Below, one piece after another: positions 27,598 through 36,478 of a DNA stretch of 64,000 bases. The translations under genes and the position numbers were made by a program. Position 1 is the stretch's first letter, and each line of letters starts with the position of its first letter. The notes under the pieces are model-generated. The model worked only from the letters and a program-made list of their open reading frames with translations, was not told the origin of the DNA and did not search any database. The DNA is from Pleodorina starrii. Taxonomy: Eukaryota; Chlorophyta; Chlorophyceae; Chlamydomonadales; Volvocaceae. Location: contig BRXU01000069.1 in the NCBI GenBank assembly GCA_030267565.1, positions 62,001-126,000 on the forward strand. The letters are read 5' to 3'.

Positions 27598-27876
27598 AAC
27601 ATGACCGTTGTGCTTCTGGTGACGCTGCTTGCGGGGCCGGTCTATGCGCTGATGGTTCGGACGCCCATGGTCCGCGCCGGCTTCAACAAGCGCAAGGCGC
27701 GCTTTGCCGAGGGTCGGTCGAAAAAAGACCCGGAGACTGAGTTGATCGGCCCGCACCGGCCATTCTGGCGCAACTGGCTCTTGGCCTCGCTGCTCTTCGG
27801 CGGGATGACGGCGGCAATCATGGCTTTGGCAACCCGGATGAGCCGAACGCTATCTTTTCAGATTAAACTTACATAA
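27598..27876 (+). CDS. Small hypothetical membrane protein
   Basis: A protein of about 92 aa with two hydrophobic segments (MTVVLLVTLLAGPVYALMV and 'WLLASLLFGGMTAAIMALA') around a basic, polar loop. The first ATG pair (27580 or 27598) is ambiguous; 27598 gives a shorter N-terminus that opens on the first span. The last residues run toward the IS30 element, so the C-terminus may be altered. No family recognised. Confidence 0.45.
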   Translation, partial: NMTVVLLVTLLAGPVYALMVRTPMVRAGFNKRKARFAEGRSKKDPETELIGPHRPFWRNWLLASLLFGGMTAAIMALATRMSRTLSFQIKLT

Positions 27877-27975
27877 CGTTGACTATTGAAGTCGCACCTG
27901 GGGTGGGGGGACGCGCTATTCTGAAATGCGACTTTCTGTGCTCGACAATGGGTTGAGCCACGAAAGGATCGCAGA

Positions 27976-28980
27976 ATGAAGGTTCGGTTTTCCCACCTAT
28001 CCCTTTCAGAGCGCCGCAAGATCGAACGCTGGCGGCAGATGAAGCTCAGCCCTGACGAGATGGCGCGCAGGCTCGGCCGACATCGCTCGACGATCTTCCG
28101 CGAGTTGCGGCGCAACCATTTTCACGACAGCGACATCCCGAAGCTCAGCGGCTACTGGTGTGTCGTAGCGCAAAGCTACTCGGATGGACGGCGGATGCGG
28201 CAGCGCAAGCTGGTGCGGGATCCCGGACTGCGCGACCAGGTCGAGCACTGTCTGAAATCCGGGTGGACACCCGAGCAGATCGCCGGTCGGCTGAAGCTTG
28301 CAAGCAGTCGGCCGCGGGTTTGCCACGAGACGATCTACCGCTATGTCTATTCGGCGGACGGACAGTCCCAGGAACTGGCCCGTCATCTTCCCGCGCGCCG
28401 CCGTCAGCGCAAGCCGCGCTACGGCCGCAAGCCCAGGAGCCTCGTCTTCCCAGAGAGATGCAGGATCCGGCATCGCCCGGCTGCGGTGAACCGGCGGGAG
28501 GATTTCGGCCATTGGGAATGCGACCTGATGATCTTTCGCAAGGAGCACGGCTCAGCGAATGTCGCCTGCATGGTTGAACGGGTGAGCCGCTACACGGTGC
28601 TGTGGCGCAACAACGATCGCCGTTCGGGTCCACTGATGAACAGCCTGATCAACCTGCTGGCGCCCCTGCCCACAAAGGCCCGGCAGAGCCTGACCTTCGA
28701 TCGCGGCCTGGAGTTCGTCTCCTGGCGCGAGCTGGAGCGCGGCCTGGGGGCTCAGGCGTGGTTTTGCGATCCGCAGGCACCCTGGCAGAAGCCCACAGTC
28801 GAGAACACGAACCAGCGTGTCCGGCGCTGGCTGCCCCGCGACACGGTGCTGCTGCGCCTGCCGCCGCGGACGCTAAGCGCCCTGTGTGAACGCATGAATG
28901 CCACGCCCCGCAAGTGCTTGGGCTTCCGAACGCCAAGCGAGGTGTTCCGCGAACAGCTGCTCACCGCAGGGCGTCACTGA
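27976..28980 (+). CDS. IS30-family transposase
   Basis: The 334-aa transposase has the N-terminal helix-turn-helix (HLSLSERRKIERWRQ...MARRLGRHRSTIFREL) and the DDE core: D in WECDLMIF, D in LTFDRGLEF, and the final E in PTVENTNQRVRRWLP. Length is normal and the gene looks intact. The element ends are not clear. A partly matching pair (about 27920-27935 and 29040-29060) is a candidate for the terminal repeats, but no target duplication could be confirmed. Confidence 0.93.
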   Translation: MKVRFSHLSLSERRKIERWRQMKLSPDEMARRLGRHRSTIFRELRRNHFHDSDIPKLSGYWCVVAQSYSDGRRMRQRKLVRDPGLRDQVEHCLKSGWTPEQIAGRLKLASSRPRVCHETIYRYVYSADGQSQELARHLPARRRQRKPRYGRKPRSLVFPERCRIRHRPAAVNRREDFGHWECDLMIFRKEHGSANVACMVERVSRYTVLWRNNDRRSGPLMNSLINLLAPLPTKARQSLTFDRGLEFVSWRELERGLGAQAWFCDPQAPWQKPTVENTNQRVRRWLPRDTVLLRLPPRTLSALCERMNATPRKCLGFRTPSEVFREQLLTAGRH

Positions 28981-29134
28981 TGGCAGCCGGTCAGGGCTGC
29001 GATGGCGGAGGTCTCCGCCCTGCCCGGCTGCCGGCACCGTCGTGTTGCATCCGAGATGGAACCGGCAAGCGCGTTCAGCGCGTCCACCAGGCGAAGAAGA
29101 AAAAGGGACACAGCGGCGCTGTGCCCCTCCTGTC

Positions 29135-29497
29135 TCACGCAGTGAGATCATCGAGCGTGCGGCCGGCTTCTAGCGCCTCGTTGATCCACTGCGGGCGACG
29201 GCCGCGACCGCTCCAGGTCTGCTCGGGATTTTCGGGATTGACGTATTTCGCAGCGCCCGTGGTCGTGCCGGCGTCGGATTTCCGCCCCCTGCCCGCTTTT
29301 CCGTTGCCCAGCAGATCCGTCAGCTTGAAGCCATGCTCGCGAGCCGCCTGCTCGACCGCGGAAATGGCCTCCTGCCGCTTTCGCGTCTCATAGCTCGCAA
29401 TGGCCCGATCCACGGTCTTCCGCAGATCCTTGAGTTCTTCGACGTCGAGGCTTTCCAGCTTACCAGACAATTCAGTCTTTTGTTCTTCTGCGTCCAT
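29135..29497 (-). CDS. H-NS family DNA-binding protein
   Basis: The 120-aa protein has an N-terminal charged coiled coil (about residues 1-55, for oligomerisation). A basic linker follows, then the H-NS DNA-binding motif 'KYVNPENPEQTWSGRGRRPQWINEAL', with the GRGRRP loop that inserts in the minor groove of AT-rich DNA. ATG 29497 is preferred because AAGGAG lies upstream at good spacing. Such HvrA/H-NS-like proteins silence horizontally acquired DNA, fitting a plasmid rich in mobile elements. Confidence 0.9.
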   Translation of the reverse strand: MDAEEQKTELSGKLESLDVEELKDLRKTVDRAIASYETRKRQEAISAVEQAAREHGFKLTDLLGNGKAGRGRKSDAGTTTGAAKYVNPENPEQTWSGRGRRPQWINEALEAGRTLDDLTA

Positions 29498-29940
29498 CCG
29501 CTCGGTCTCCTTTTTCTCATTGGGAACAGCGACAGCTGCGCGAAGGGATCGCTGACCACATATTTTCCTTGGATTCAATAATTTAATGAGCGCTGTTCAA
29601 CAAGATAGCTTTGAATCAGGGATGGGGCATCGCCTCTCGGATGAGCCCTCACTGCGGCTGCTATGCGGCCCTCGGGATGGGTAGGTCAGGTATGTGCGAC
29701 AGTGCTGATGTGCCGTGCGGTTTCCACAGGCTATGTTCATAGCCATGCTCGGGTGCCGTCAAAGCTGACGTATCAGTTTGAGTGCGTCTGCGTCATGTCC
29801 TCGTTCTACATGGAGGCATAAGAGTAAGAGGTAGATTGGGATTCAGTCCGCTTGAGAATGTCATTCCACAAGATGGATGACTGCGACTGTGTCCATGTGC
29901 AGGCTGGGTGCGGCCGAGACATGCCGTCTTTCGGGCTGCG
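29498..29940. other. Promoter region of the H-NS gene and undefined spacer
   Basis: An AT-richer stretch around 29560-29600 probably holds the minus-strand promoter of the H-NS gene. The rest shows no gene of its own up to the left end of the IS256 element. Confidence 0.4.
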
Positions 29941-31191
29941 GGTCGTGTCTCGGAAGTGGTGGAAATTGGACGGCGGCGTAATCTCCGGGTGAACTGACAC
30001 CCACCCAACCGGCGGCGGCAACCGCCAGGGAGATCACGCCATGAAGCAGAATACCGACAGCTCGTCCTTTTCGCTACTGCCCGACGCAGGGGCGTATGAT
30101 CCGATCGAGGATCGCCTTCGGGCAAATGTCCGTGCCACCATTGAGGCCATGTTCGAAGAGGAACTGGCCGACTTTCTTGGACGGCTTCGTTACGGCCGCG
30201 GCAACGAGCGGGCCAAGGGCTACCGCCACGGGCATCGCGATCGGCAGCTGACCGGCACATTCGGCACTGAGACGGTGCTGGTTCCTCGTGCCCGGATCGA
30301 GAACGAAGCCGGCAAGATCACCGAATGGCGCTCGAAGGCACTGCCCCGCTACAGGCGGCTGACAAAGAAGGCCGAGGCCCTGATCGCGGCGGTCTACCTG
30401 GCCGGCACCAACACGCGCCGGGTCAAGCGGGCGCTGTTCGGACTGTTCGAGGGGGCGGTGAGCAAGGACGTGGTCAGCCGGGCCTGGCGCAAGGTGAAGG
30501 TCGATTGGGACGCGTGGTCCACCCGCGACCTGGCCGAGGAGGATATCGTGCGGCTCATCCTCGACGGCACCGTCATAAAGACCCGGCTGGACCGCAAGGC
30601 CACCAACATCTCGGTGCTGGCGGCGATCGGTGTTCGGCGCGACGGACAAAAGGTGCTCCTCGCCATCAGGAACATGGGCGGCGAAAGCACGGCTGCCTGG
30701 GGCAGCTTCCTCGCCGACCTGGACGCGCGGGGCCTCAGGCGGCCCGAGTTCGTGATCGTTGACGGCGCCCCCGGCCTTGAAGCTGCGCTTGTGGCACTCT
30801 GGGGCGAGGAACTGGCCATTCAGCGCTGCACGGTTCACAAGCACCGCAACCTGCTTGGCCACGCGCCCAAGCGCCTGCATGACGAGCTGAGCGAAGATTA
30901 CCGCGACATGATCTACGCCGACAGCGCCGCCGAGATCGAGACGCGCCGCAAGGCCTTCCTCCGCAAATGGAAGCTGAAGTGCCGGGCCGTGGCCGACAGC
31001 CTTGAAGAAGCGGGCGACCGGCTCTTCAGCTTCACCCGCCTCGACCCGTCGCAATGGAAGTCGGCAAGGACCACCAATGCCATCGAGCGTCTGAACGAGG
31101 AGTTCCGCCGCCGCATCAAGACCCAGACCGTGCTGCCCTGCGCCGAAACCGTGCCGATGCTGCTCTGGGCGCTGCTGGCTTCCGGTCAGAT
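29941..31191 (+). mobile_element. IS256-family element (type B), 3' part deleted
   Basis: The left terminal repeat GGTCGTGTCTCGGAAGTGG begins at 29941 and matches the end of the intact copy at 56372-57764. Sequence identity with that copy stops at 31191, where an IS3-family element begins. Beyond the IS3 element the missing IS256 3' end is not found, so the IS3 insertion was accompanied by a deletion. Confidence 0.88.
30041..31191 (+). pseudogene. Truncated IS256-family (mutator type) transposase
   Basis: It encodes the same protein as the 408-aa transposase of the copy at 56438-57664 up to the ALLASGQI segment. There the IS3 terminal repeat replaces the last ~25 residues and the frame runs on into IS3 DNA. 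The mutator-type DDE region (LILDGTVIKTRLDRKATNISVLAAIG, then VIVDGAPGLEAAL) is intact. Loss of the C-terminal end and right terminal repeat probably makes it immobile. Confidence 0.88.
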
Positions 31192-31232
31192 TGAACCGCC
31201 CCGGGTTTACCGGAGAGTTTCTGGTTCAATGA

Positions 31233-32138
31233 TTAGGCTGCTTTTGCGGCGGCGTTCAAGCTTGTGTAGAATTCCTCCTCTGCTTCGTTCGGTGTGACGT
31301 AACCGATGGCGCTGTGCAGGCGCGTCTTGTTATACCAGTCGACCCACTTCAGGGTTTCCCACTCGACTTGACCCACGGATTTCCAAGGGCCGAGGAACTT
31401 GATGACCTCGGTCTTGAACAGGCCGATGATGCTTTCAGCCAGAGCGTTGTCATAGGAATCACCGACGCTGCCGACCGAGGTGTCGATGCCCGCCTCGGCC
31501 AGCCGCTCGGTATATCGGATCGAGAGATATTGGCTGCCCCGGTCGCTGTGATGGATCAGCTTGTCAGCCTCGGACGGCGCGCGCTGGCAGATGGCCTGAT
31601 TCAGAGCGTCGAGGACGAAACCGGTGGTCATCGAAGTCGAGACGCGCCAGCCGACGATCTTGCGGGCGAAGACGTCGATCACGAAGGCCACATAAACCAT
31701 GCCCTGCCAACTTGAGACGTAGGTGAAATCGCTGACCCACAGCTGGTTCGGCATGTCTGCCACGAAGACCCGGTTCACCTTGTCGTCCGGACAGGGTTGG
31801 GCCGCATCGGGGTTGGTCGTGACGACCTTCTTGCCGCGCACAACGCCTTGCAACCCCATGACCTTCATCAGCCGCTCCACTGTGCAACGGGCGATGTCGC
31901 ACCCTTCGCGGCGCAACTGGTGCCAAACCTTACGCGCGCCATATCGGCCTCTGCTGCCGTCGAATATCTGCTTGATGGCAGTCATGTCCTTCTGGTCCTG
32001 CCTGGCCCGATCCGATGCCAGGGTGGGATCACGCTCCACAGCCTTGAAACTGTAGAACGTCGATGGTGCGATCCCCAGAACCCGGCAGATCGGCCCGACA
32101 CCAAAGACGCCACGGTGATCGTCGAGAAACGCGATCAT
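31233..32138 (-). CDS. IS3-family transposase OrfB (rve integrase core)
   Basis: The 301-aa product has an N-terminal HTH_21-type segment (GRYGARKVWHQLRREG) and the DDE core: D in WVSDFTYV, D in HHSDRGSQY, and E in ALAESIIGLFKTEV. It overlaps orfA by four bases (ATGA), so the two may be made by re-initiation or by frameshifting into an OrfAB fusion. Confidence 0.94.
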   Translation of the reverse strand: MIAFLDDHRGVFGVGPICRVLGIAPSTFYSFKAVERDPTLASDRARQDQKDMTAIKQIFDGSRGRYGARKVWHQLRREGCDIARCTVERLMKVMGLQGVVRGKKVVTTNPDAAQPCPDDKVNRVFVADMPNQLWVSDFTYVSSWQGMVYVAFVIDVFARKIVGWRVSTSMTTGFVLDALNQAICQRAPSEADKLIHHSDRGSQYLSIRYTERLAEAGIDTSVGSVGDSYDNALAESIIGLFKTEVIKFLGPWKSVGQVEWETLKWVDWYNKTRLHSAIGYVTPNEAEEEFYTSLNAAAKAA

Positions 32139-32476
32139 TTGCGGAACGGGCGGTCGAGCTCCGCCGCAGCGAAATATGCGCTGGCCTTCTTCAGGATCTC
32201 ATTGGCGGTGCGAAGCTCCCGCACCTCGCGTTCCAGTTCCTTGATCCGGTCCTTCTCCGCGCTCGTCAGCCCGCCGCGCTCTCCGCGGTCACGCTCCGCC
32301 TGCTGGCACCAGACGCGCAGACTGTCGGGAGAGCAGCCAAGCTTCGGCGCGATCGCCTTGTAGGCCGCACTGTCGCTGGCGTAGTCGCCGCGGTTCTCGC
32401 GGAAAAGCCGAACACCGCGTTCGCGCAGTTCGGCCGGATAGGCGGGGGTGAATCTTTGCTTCGTCATAGGGCTCAT
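32135..32476 (-). CDS. IS3-family OrfA (helix-turn-helix and leucine zipper)
   Basis: The 113-aa protein has a helix-turn-helix (AYKAIAPKLGCSPDSLRVWCQQ) followed by a leucine-zipper-like helix (RIKELEREVRELRTANEILKKAS). It gives sequence-specific end binding to the transposase. An ATG a few codons into the frame (MTKQRF) may be the true start. Confidence 0.92.
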   Translation of the reverse strand: MSPMTKQRFTPAYPAELRERGVRLFRENRGDYASDSAAYKAIAPKLGCSPDSLRVWCQQAERDRGERGGLTSAEKDRIKELEREVRELRTANEILKKASAYFAAAELDRPFRK

Positions 32477-32517
32477 CCTTTGAGTGCTCTACTCTCCGGT
32501 AAACCCGGGGCGGTTCA

Positions 32518-32826
32518 CGACCATAAAAGAGACGCGGTGATGATCGGCATCCACAATCCAGCGGCCACGGTGTCAGCGGGAAGCTGTTCTGACCCCGCTA
32601 TGGGACCGTCGGCGGCTTCTTTCATTCGAGGATGGCCTCCTTCGATCATGCCGTCGTTCGCTGCTGGCAGGGCACGGTCCGGGCGCCAGGCAGCTGCCCT
32701 TTTGCGGCACCAACGCGTCAAATCCTGCACCGCTTCAGCTGGTCATTTGAACCGTCAAAGTCCACGGGAATCACTTTTGCCCTGGAGAGGTGGTTCGGTT
32801 GCTCTGAACAGGTTCCGGGCGTTTTC
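32518..32826. other. Spacer between two IS3 elements
   Basis: A 71-codon minus-strand frame runs through most of it but has no recognisable domain. The piece is bounded on both sides by IS ends and is probably a remnant of a former gene. Confidence 0.35.
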
Positions 32827-32846
32827 TAAGTGGTTTTCCGCCTCGG

Positions 32847-33677
32847 TTATGCCGCCGCCGCTTCGGGTGTCGGCGGGTTGAAGTAGGCCTGATCGGGGGT
32901 TTTGCCGTCAAGCGACGAATGAGGGCGGCGGCTGTTGTAGAAGCTCAGGTATCGACCGATCCCTGCGCGTGCCTCGGACACGCTGGGATAGGCGCGCAGG
33001 TAGACCTCTTCGTATTTGATGGTCCGCCACAGGCGCTCGACGAAGACATTGTCGCGCCAGGCCCCCTTGCCATCCATGCTGATCTTGATCTCGCGGGCGG
33101 CGAGCACCTTGATGAAGTCGATGGACGTGAACTGGCTGCCCTGATCCGTATTGAAGATCTCGGGCGTGCCGTGACGTGCCAACGCCTCCTCGACAGCTTC
33201 CATGCAGAACTCGGCCTCCAGCGTGATCGATACCCGCCAGGCCAGGACGCGCCGGGTGAACCAGTCCAGCACGGCCGCCAGATAGATGAAGCCGCGCGCC
33301 ATGGGGATGTAGGTGATGTCCATCGCCCAGACCTGATTGGGCCGCGTGATCGGCAGCTTTCTCAGCAGATAGGGGTAGATCTTGTGCCCTGGTGCCGGTT
33401 TCGAGGTGTTTGGCCGTCGATAGAGGGCTTCGATGCCCATGCGCTTCATCAGCGTGGCAACATGCAGACGCCCGACCTTGAACCCTTCCTGAACCAGCAA
33501 GCCCTGCAGCATCCGGCTGCCCGCGAACGGGAATTCCATGTGCAGCTTGTCGATCCGATGCATCAGCTTCAGATCTGCGTCAGACACCGGGCGGGGCTTG
33601 TAATACACGCTGCCCCGGCTGATCCCCAGCACGATGGCCTGGCGGCTGACGCTCAGCTTGGCGGTGGGATCGATCAT
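32847..33677 (-). CDS. IS3-family transposase OrfB
   Basis: The 276-aa integrase-core protein has D in WAMDITYIPM, D in NTDQGSQFTS and E in NVFVERLWRTIKYEEVYL, followed by FYNSRRPHSSLDGKTP. It is a different IS3 subgroup from element A (the proteins are clearly distinct). It overlaps orfA by four bases. Confidence 0.94.
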   Translation of the reverse strand: MIDPTAKLSVSRQAIVLGISRGSVYYKPRPVSDADLKLMHRIDKLHMEFPFAGSRMLQGLLVQEGFKVGRLHVATLMKRMGIEALYRRPNTSKPAPGHKIYPYLLRKLPITRPNQVWAMDITYIPMARGFIYLAAVLDWFTRRVLAWRVSITLEAEFCMEAVEEALARHGTPEIFNTDQGSQFTSIDFIKVLAAREIKISMDGKGAWRDNVFVERLWRTIKYEEVYLRAYPSVSEARAGIGRYLSFYNSRRPHSSLDGKTPDQAYFNPPTPEAAAA

Positions 33678-33985
33678 TTTCTTGCGCTCGGCAACAGACC
33701 CGCCTTGCCGAGCGCGCCGGACAAAAAATCGTTCTCCAGCGTCAGCTCTCCGATCTTCGCATGCAGGGTCTTCACATCGATGGTCGGCTCCGGCTCGGCC
33801 TTCGGGGCTTCACCGAACACCCCGGTCGCGCCCTCGAGCAACTGGTCTCGCCACTGCTTGATCTGGTTCGGATGAACGTCGAACTCCTGCGCCAGCTCGA
33901 TCATGGTCTTCTCGCCCTTGATCGCGGCTACCGCCACTTTCGCCTTGAAAGCCGGGCTGTGGTTCCGGCGCGGTCGTCTTGCCAT
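33674..33985 (-). CDS. IS3-family OrfA
   Basis: The 103-aa protein begins ARRPRRNHSPAFKAKVAVAA, then has the helix-turn-helix ELAQEFDVHPNQIKQWRDQL and a C-terminal zipper (LTLENDFLSGALGKAGLL). It is normal in length for this IS3 subgroup. Confidence 0.92.
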   Translation of the reverse strand: MARRPRRNHSPAFKAKVAVAAIKGEKTMIELAQEFDVHPNQIKQWRDQLLEGATGVFGEAPKAEPEPTIDVKTLHAKIGELTLENDFLSGALGKAGLLPSARK

Positions 33986-34038
33986 GGTCTTCTCCTCGCT
34001 CGCAGCATCATGCTGCTGTTACGCGGAAAATCCACTTA

Positions 34039-34334
34039 TCCCGGCTGTTCAGATTCCCGCAGCCGCCTCTATTCTCGCCCAGATCGCCAAACCGGACATC
34101 GACGCCCCTTGATCCGAGATCATCGAGCAGCGCGCTTTCAACCAGATGAACCTGCCGGAGATTTGGCCGATCCGGCGCCTTCCTTTTGTCGTAGCGATGC
34201 TGGGTGGTCGTCCCGTAATGCGCGTCGCCCTCGATGCCCAAACCGGCAACGGCCCTGATCTCCAGAGCCGGTGCCTTGGACAGGCGGTGCTTCGGGCTCA
34301 GGCAGACGGCGACGACGCGTTTGCAGTCTTGCAT
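34039..34334 (-). pseudogene. MOSC-domain protein, C-terminal part cut off by IS3 element B
   Basis: From ATG 34334, preceded by GGAGGGG, the frame reads VVAVCLSPKHRLSKAP, GLGIEGDAHYG and QVHLVESALLDDLGSRG. It then reaches FGDLGEN, the first half of a MOSC (molybdenum cofactor sulfurase C-terminal) domain. It runs into the IS3 terminal repeat at 34038, and the rest of the domain is not found on the other side of the element. MOSC proteins handle sulfur or molybdenum-cofactor chemistry; this copy is dead. Confidence 0.75.
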
Positions 34335-34687
34335 CCTTGCCCCTCCATGAAGCACGCCTCGTGATGTCGGGCACCCCCCGCAGGTTACAAGGCGCGGCAG
34401 GTCCCGGACCAGCCCCTTCAGATGAGATTGCGACAGCACGGTCATGGCGCAAGCAGCCATTCGGCCCTGCCTGCCGGGCGCGGGTATGCCTTTTCCGCTG
34501 GCCGGCGGGCGGCGCGGCTTGCTCATCCACCTCGAAGGACAGAACCCGCGTCACCGGACGGGACCGGGATTCGCATGCTCCCATGACCATTGCTTCATGG
34601 CATCAGCGCGGGTGAGGCGGCGCCCCTGCCCTTCACCGGGGATCGCCCATGCCGCATCATGCTGCTGCCGTCCCCGGGCCACGCCAA
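34335..34687. other. Upstream region of the broken MOSC gene, no gene seen
   Basis: Only short shadow frames without domains. It probably contained the MOSC promoter. Confidence 0.35.
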
Positions 34688-34750
34688 TCTTCATTTGAAC
34701 GGATCATCATTTGAAGGGACGTTCATTTGAAGGGACGTTCAAATCTTCAT
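34688..34750. repeat. Clustered TTTGAAGG-GTTCA motif, locus 1 of 3
   Basis: Two tandem copies of TTTGAAGGGACGTTCA are flanked by outward TCTTCAT boxes. The same motif occurs singly at 41482-41514 and 56319-56350. It lies just before the dnaE2 fragment. Confidence 0.65.
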
Positions 34751-34755
34751 CTGTC

Positions 34756-34989
34756 CTGGGGCGGGTCACTGGCCGGATCCAGCGCGACGGCCCGGTGGTG
34801 CATCCGGTGGCGGACGAGGTCGAGGATCCGTCGCCTCTACAGAGCATCCTCGGCCGCCCGGTGATCATTGAGACGAACGACGGCCGCACCGACAAGAGCC
34901 CCTTCCCCGCCGGCGCCAGCATCCTGGGCGCCGTGATCCCTCCCCGCGACCAAGAGAAGAGGCTGCTTCCGAGCCGGGATTTCCGTTGA
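34756..34989 (+). pseudogene. C-terminal fragment of error-prone DNA polymerase DnaE2
   Basis: The frame reads GRVTGRIQRDGPVVHPVADEVEDPSPLQ and ends in a SRDFR terminus. In DnaE2 the last domain has a '.GRIQREG.VVH.VA..L.DL..L' segment and commonly ends in TRDFR. The rest of the ~1000-residue polymerase is absent. Together with the imuA remnant near 44 kb it suggests that the ancestor carried an imuA-imuB-dnaE2 mutasome operon that has been scattered. Confidence 0.6.
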
Positions 34990-35052
34990 GGGCCACGACC
35001 AGCAGGGGTGCGTCGGGTCTGGAAACATGGTTTCCACCGGGCGCGAGGAACC

Positions 35053-35093
35053 GGGAACGGTCGTTCCCTCCCGTTACCGCTCGGTTACCGCCG
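35053..35093. repeat. GTTCCC/GTTACC motif cluster, left half
   Basis: A 16-bp palindrome GGGAACG-GT-CGTTCCC (35053-35068) is followed by two direct GTTACCG boxes. The IS256 element splits the cluster from related boxes at 36479-36721. Possible iterons or regulator sites. Confidence 0.5.
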
Positions 35094-36471
35094 GGTCCCG
35101 TCCGTCAAGGTGGTGTAATTTCCCGGATGGCCTGAGGTCATGATCAGGCGGCTTTCGTGGTTATGCTGAGAATGGGATCGATCTCCTCCTTGTCGATCTG
35201 GGCGAAGGCCTCGACCATCATGTAGCGGCTGGCCGTCTGCCACTCGTCGTTCTGCTCGAACAGGACCGCGCCGATCAGGCGCATGATGGAGGCCTCGTTG
35301 GGGAAGATCCCGACCACATCGGCGCGGCGCTTGACCTCCTTGTTGAGCCGCTCGATCGGGTTCGTGGAGTGCAGCTTGGTCCGGTGCTGGCGGGGGAAGG
35401 ACATGTAGGCCAGAACGTCGTGCTCGCTGGCGTCCATGAGATCGGCCAGCTTCGGCCAACGCGGGCGCAGCTGCTCGGCCACCTTGCGCCAGGTCTCTCC
35501 GGCATGGGCGCGGTCGGGTTGATCGAAGGCCTGGCGGATCGCGGCGGCGATGACGGTGTGCTGGCCCCTGGACACATGCGCGAGGGCGTTGCGCATCCAG
35601 TGAACGCGGCAGCGTTGCCAGGTGGCTTCGAAGACCCGCGCGATGGCGGCCTTGAGGCCGGTGTGGGCGTCGCTGATCACCAGCCTGACCCCGCCAAGGC
35701 CGCGGGCGCGTAGCGAGCGCAGGAACTCGGTCCAGAAGGTCTCGGCTTCCGAGGGACCGATGCCCAGGCCGATGATCTCGCGGCGGCCCTCGGTGTTGGC
35801 GGCCACGGCGATTATCGCCGCGACCGGCACGATGCGGCCGCCCTGACGGACCTTCAGGTATGTGGCGTCGAGCCAGACATAGGGCCATTCCCCGGTCAGC
35901 GGGCGGTTCAGGAACTCGCCCACCCTCTCATCGATGTCCTTGCAAAGCTTCGACACCGTGCTCTTGGAGATGCCGCTGAGCCCCATCGCCTGCACCAGCT
36001 CATCCACCCGCCGGGTCGAAACGCCGCCGATCCACGCCTCCTGGATCACCGCCACCAGCGCCTGTTCCGAGGTCTTGCGCGCCTCGAGAAAGCCCGGGAA
36101 GTAGCTGCCCTGCCGCAGCTTCGGCACCTTCAGGTTCAGTGTGCCCAGACGGGTATCGAGCGCGCGTTCGCGATACCCGTTGCGCCAGGTCGTGCGCTCG
36201 CCGCTGCGCTCGTGCCGGCCGGCGCCGATCAGGCCATCGACATCGGCCTCCATGATCAGCTGAAGGACGGCCTCGGCGATGCTGCGCAGGAAGTCGCCCT
36301 GATCGTGCTTGGCCAGAAGCTCGGACAGGTCCATGGTGGTCTTGGTCATCGGGGTCTCCGTAAGGTTCGGGGTTGAAGCGTCGAAACTCCACCTCGATCA
36401 TACACCTCGATGGCCACCCGGGATTACACCGTCGAAGGCGCTGAAATTACACCACGTGCGCGGACGCTAAC
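35094..36471 (-). mobile_element. IS256-family element (type A), copy 1, intact
   Basis: The 1378-bp element is flanked by the 8-bp target duplication TACCGCCG (35086-35093 and 36472-36479). Its ends are GGTCCCGTCCG and, read inward from the right, GTTAGCGTCCG, forming imperfect inverted repeats that converge on a shared GTGGTGTAATTTC block. An element of the same length, encoding an identical transposase, lies in the opposite orientation at 54582-55959. Confidence 0.95.
35144..36349 (-). CDS. IS256-family (mutator type) transposase
   Basis: The 401-aa protein has mutator-type motifs: YVWLDATYLKVRQGGRIV with the first Asp, VRLVISDAHTGLKAAI with the second, and the C..H motif CRVHWMRNAL. The region TNPIERLNKEVKRR carries the catalytic Glu. 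The translation is identical to that of the copy at 54704-55909, so transposition was recent. Confidence 0.96.
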   Translation of the reverse strand: MTKTTMDLSELLAKHDQGDFLRSIAEAVLQLIMEADVDGLIGAGRHERSGERTTWRNGYRERALDTRLGTLNLKVPKLRQGSYFPGFLEARKTSEQALVAVIQEAWIGGVSTRRVDELVQAMGLSGISKSTVSKLCKDIDERVGEFLNRPLTGEWPYVWLDATYLKVRQGGRIVPVAAIIAVAANTEGRREIIGLGIGPSEAETFWTEFLRSLRARGLGGVRLVISDAHTGLKAAIARVFEATWQRCRVHWMRNALAHVSRGQHTVIAAAIRQAFDQPDRAHAGETWRKVAEQLRPRWPKLADLMDASEHDVLAYMSFPRQHRTKLHSTNPIERLNKEVKRRADVVGIFPNEASIMRLIGAVLFEQNDEWQTASRYMMVEAFAQIDKEEIDPILSITTKAA

Positions 36472-36478
36472 TACCGCC

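Larger units (their letters stand above)
31192..32517 (-). mobile_element. IS3-family element A
   Basis: The 1326-bp element is bounded by perfect terminal inverted repeats of about 27 bp beginning TGAACCGCCCCGGG at both ends. It carries overlapping orfA and orfB on the minus strand. The flanks do not show a matching short target duplication, consistent with a deletion on the right side after insertion into the IS256 copy. Confidence 0.92.
32827..34038 (-). mobile_element. IS3-family element B
   Basis: The 1212-bp element has imperfect terminal inverted repeats: TAAGTGGTTTTCCGC at the left and, read outward, TAAGTGGATTTTCCGC at the right. It carries orfA and orfB on the minus strand. It interrupts a MOSC-domain gene on its right side. 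The exact ends are uncertain by three or four bases, because IS3 elements normally end in TG. Confidence 0.82.
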
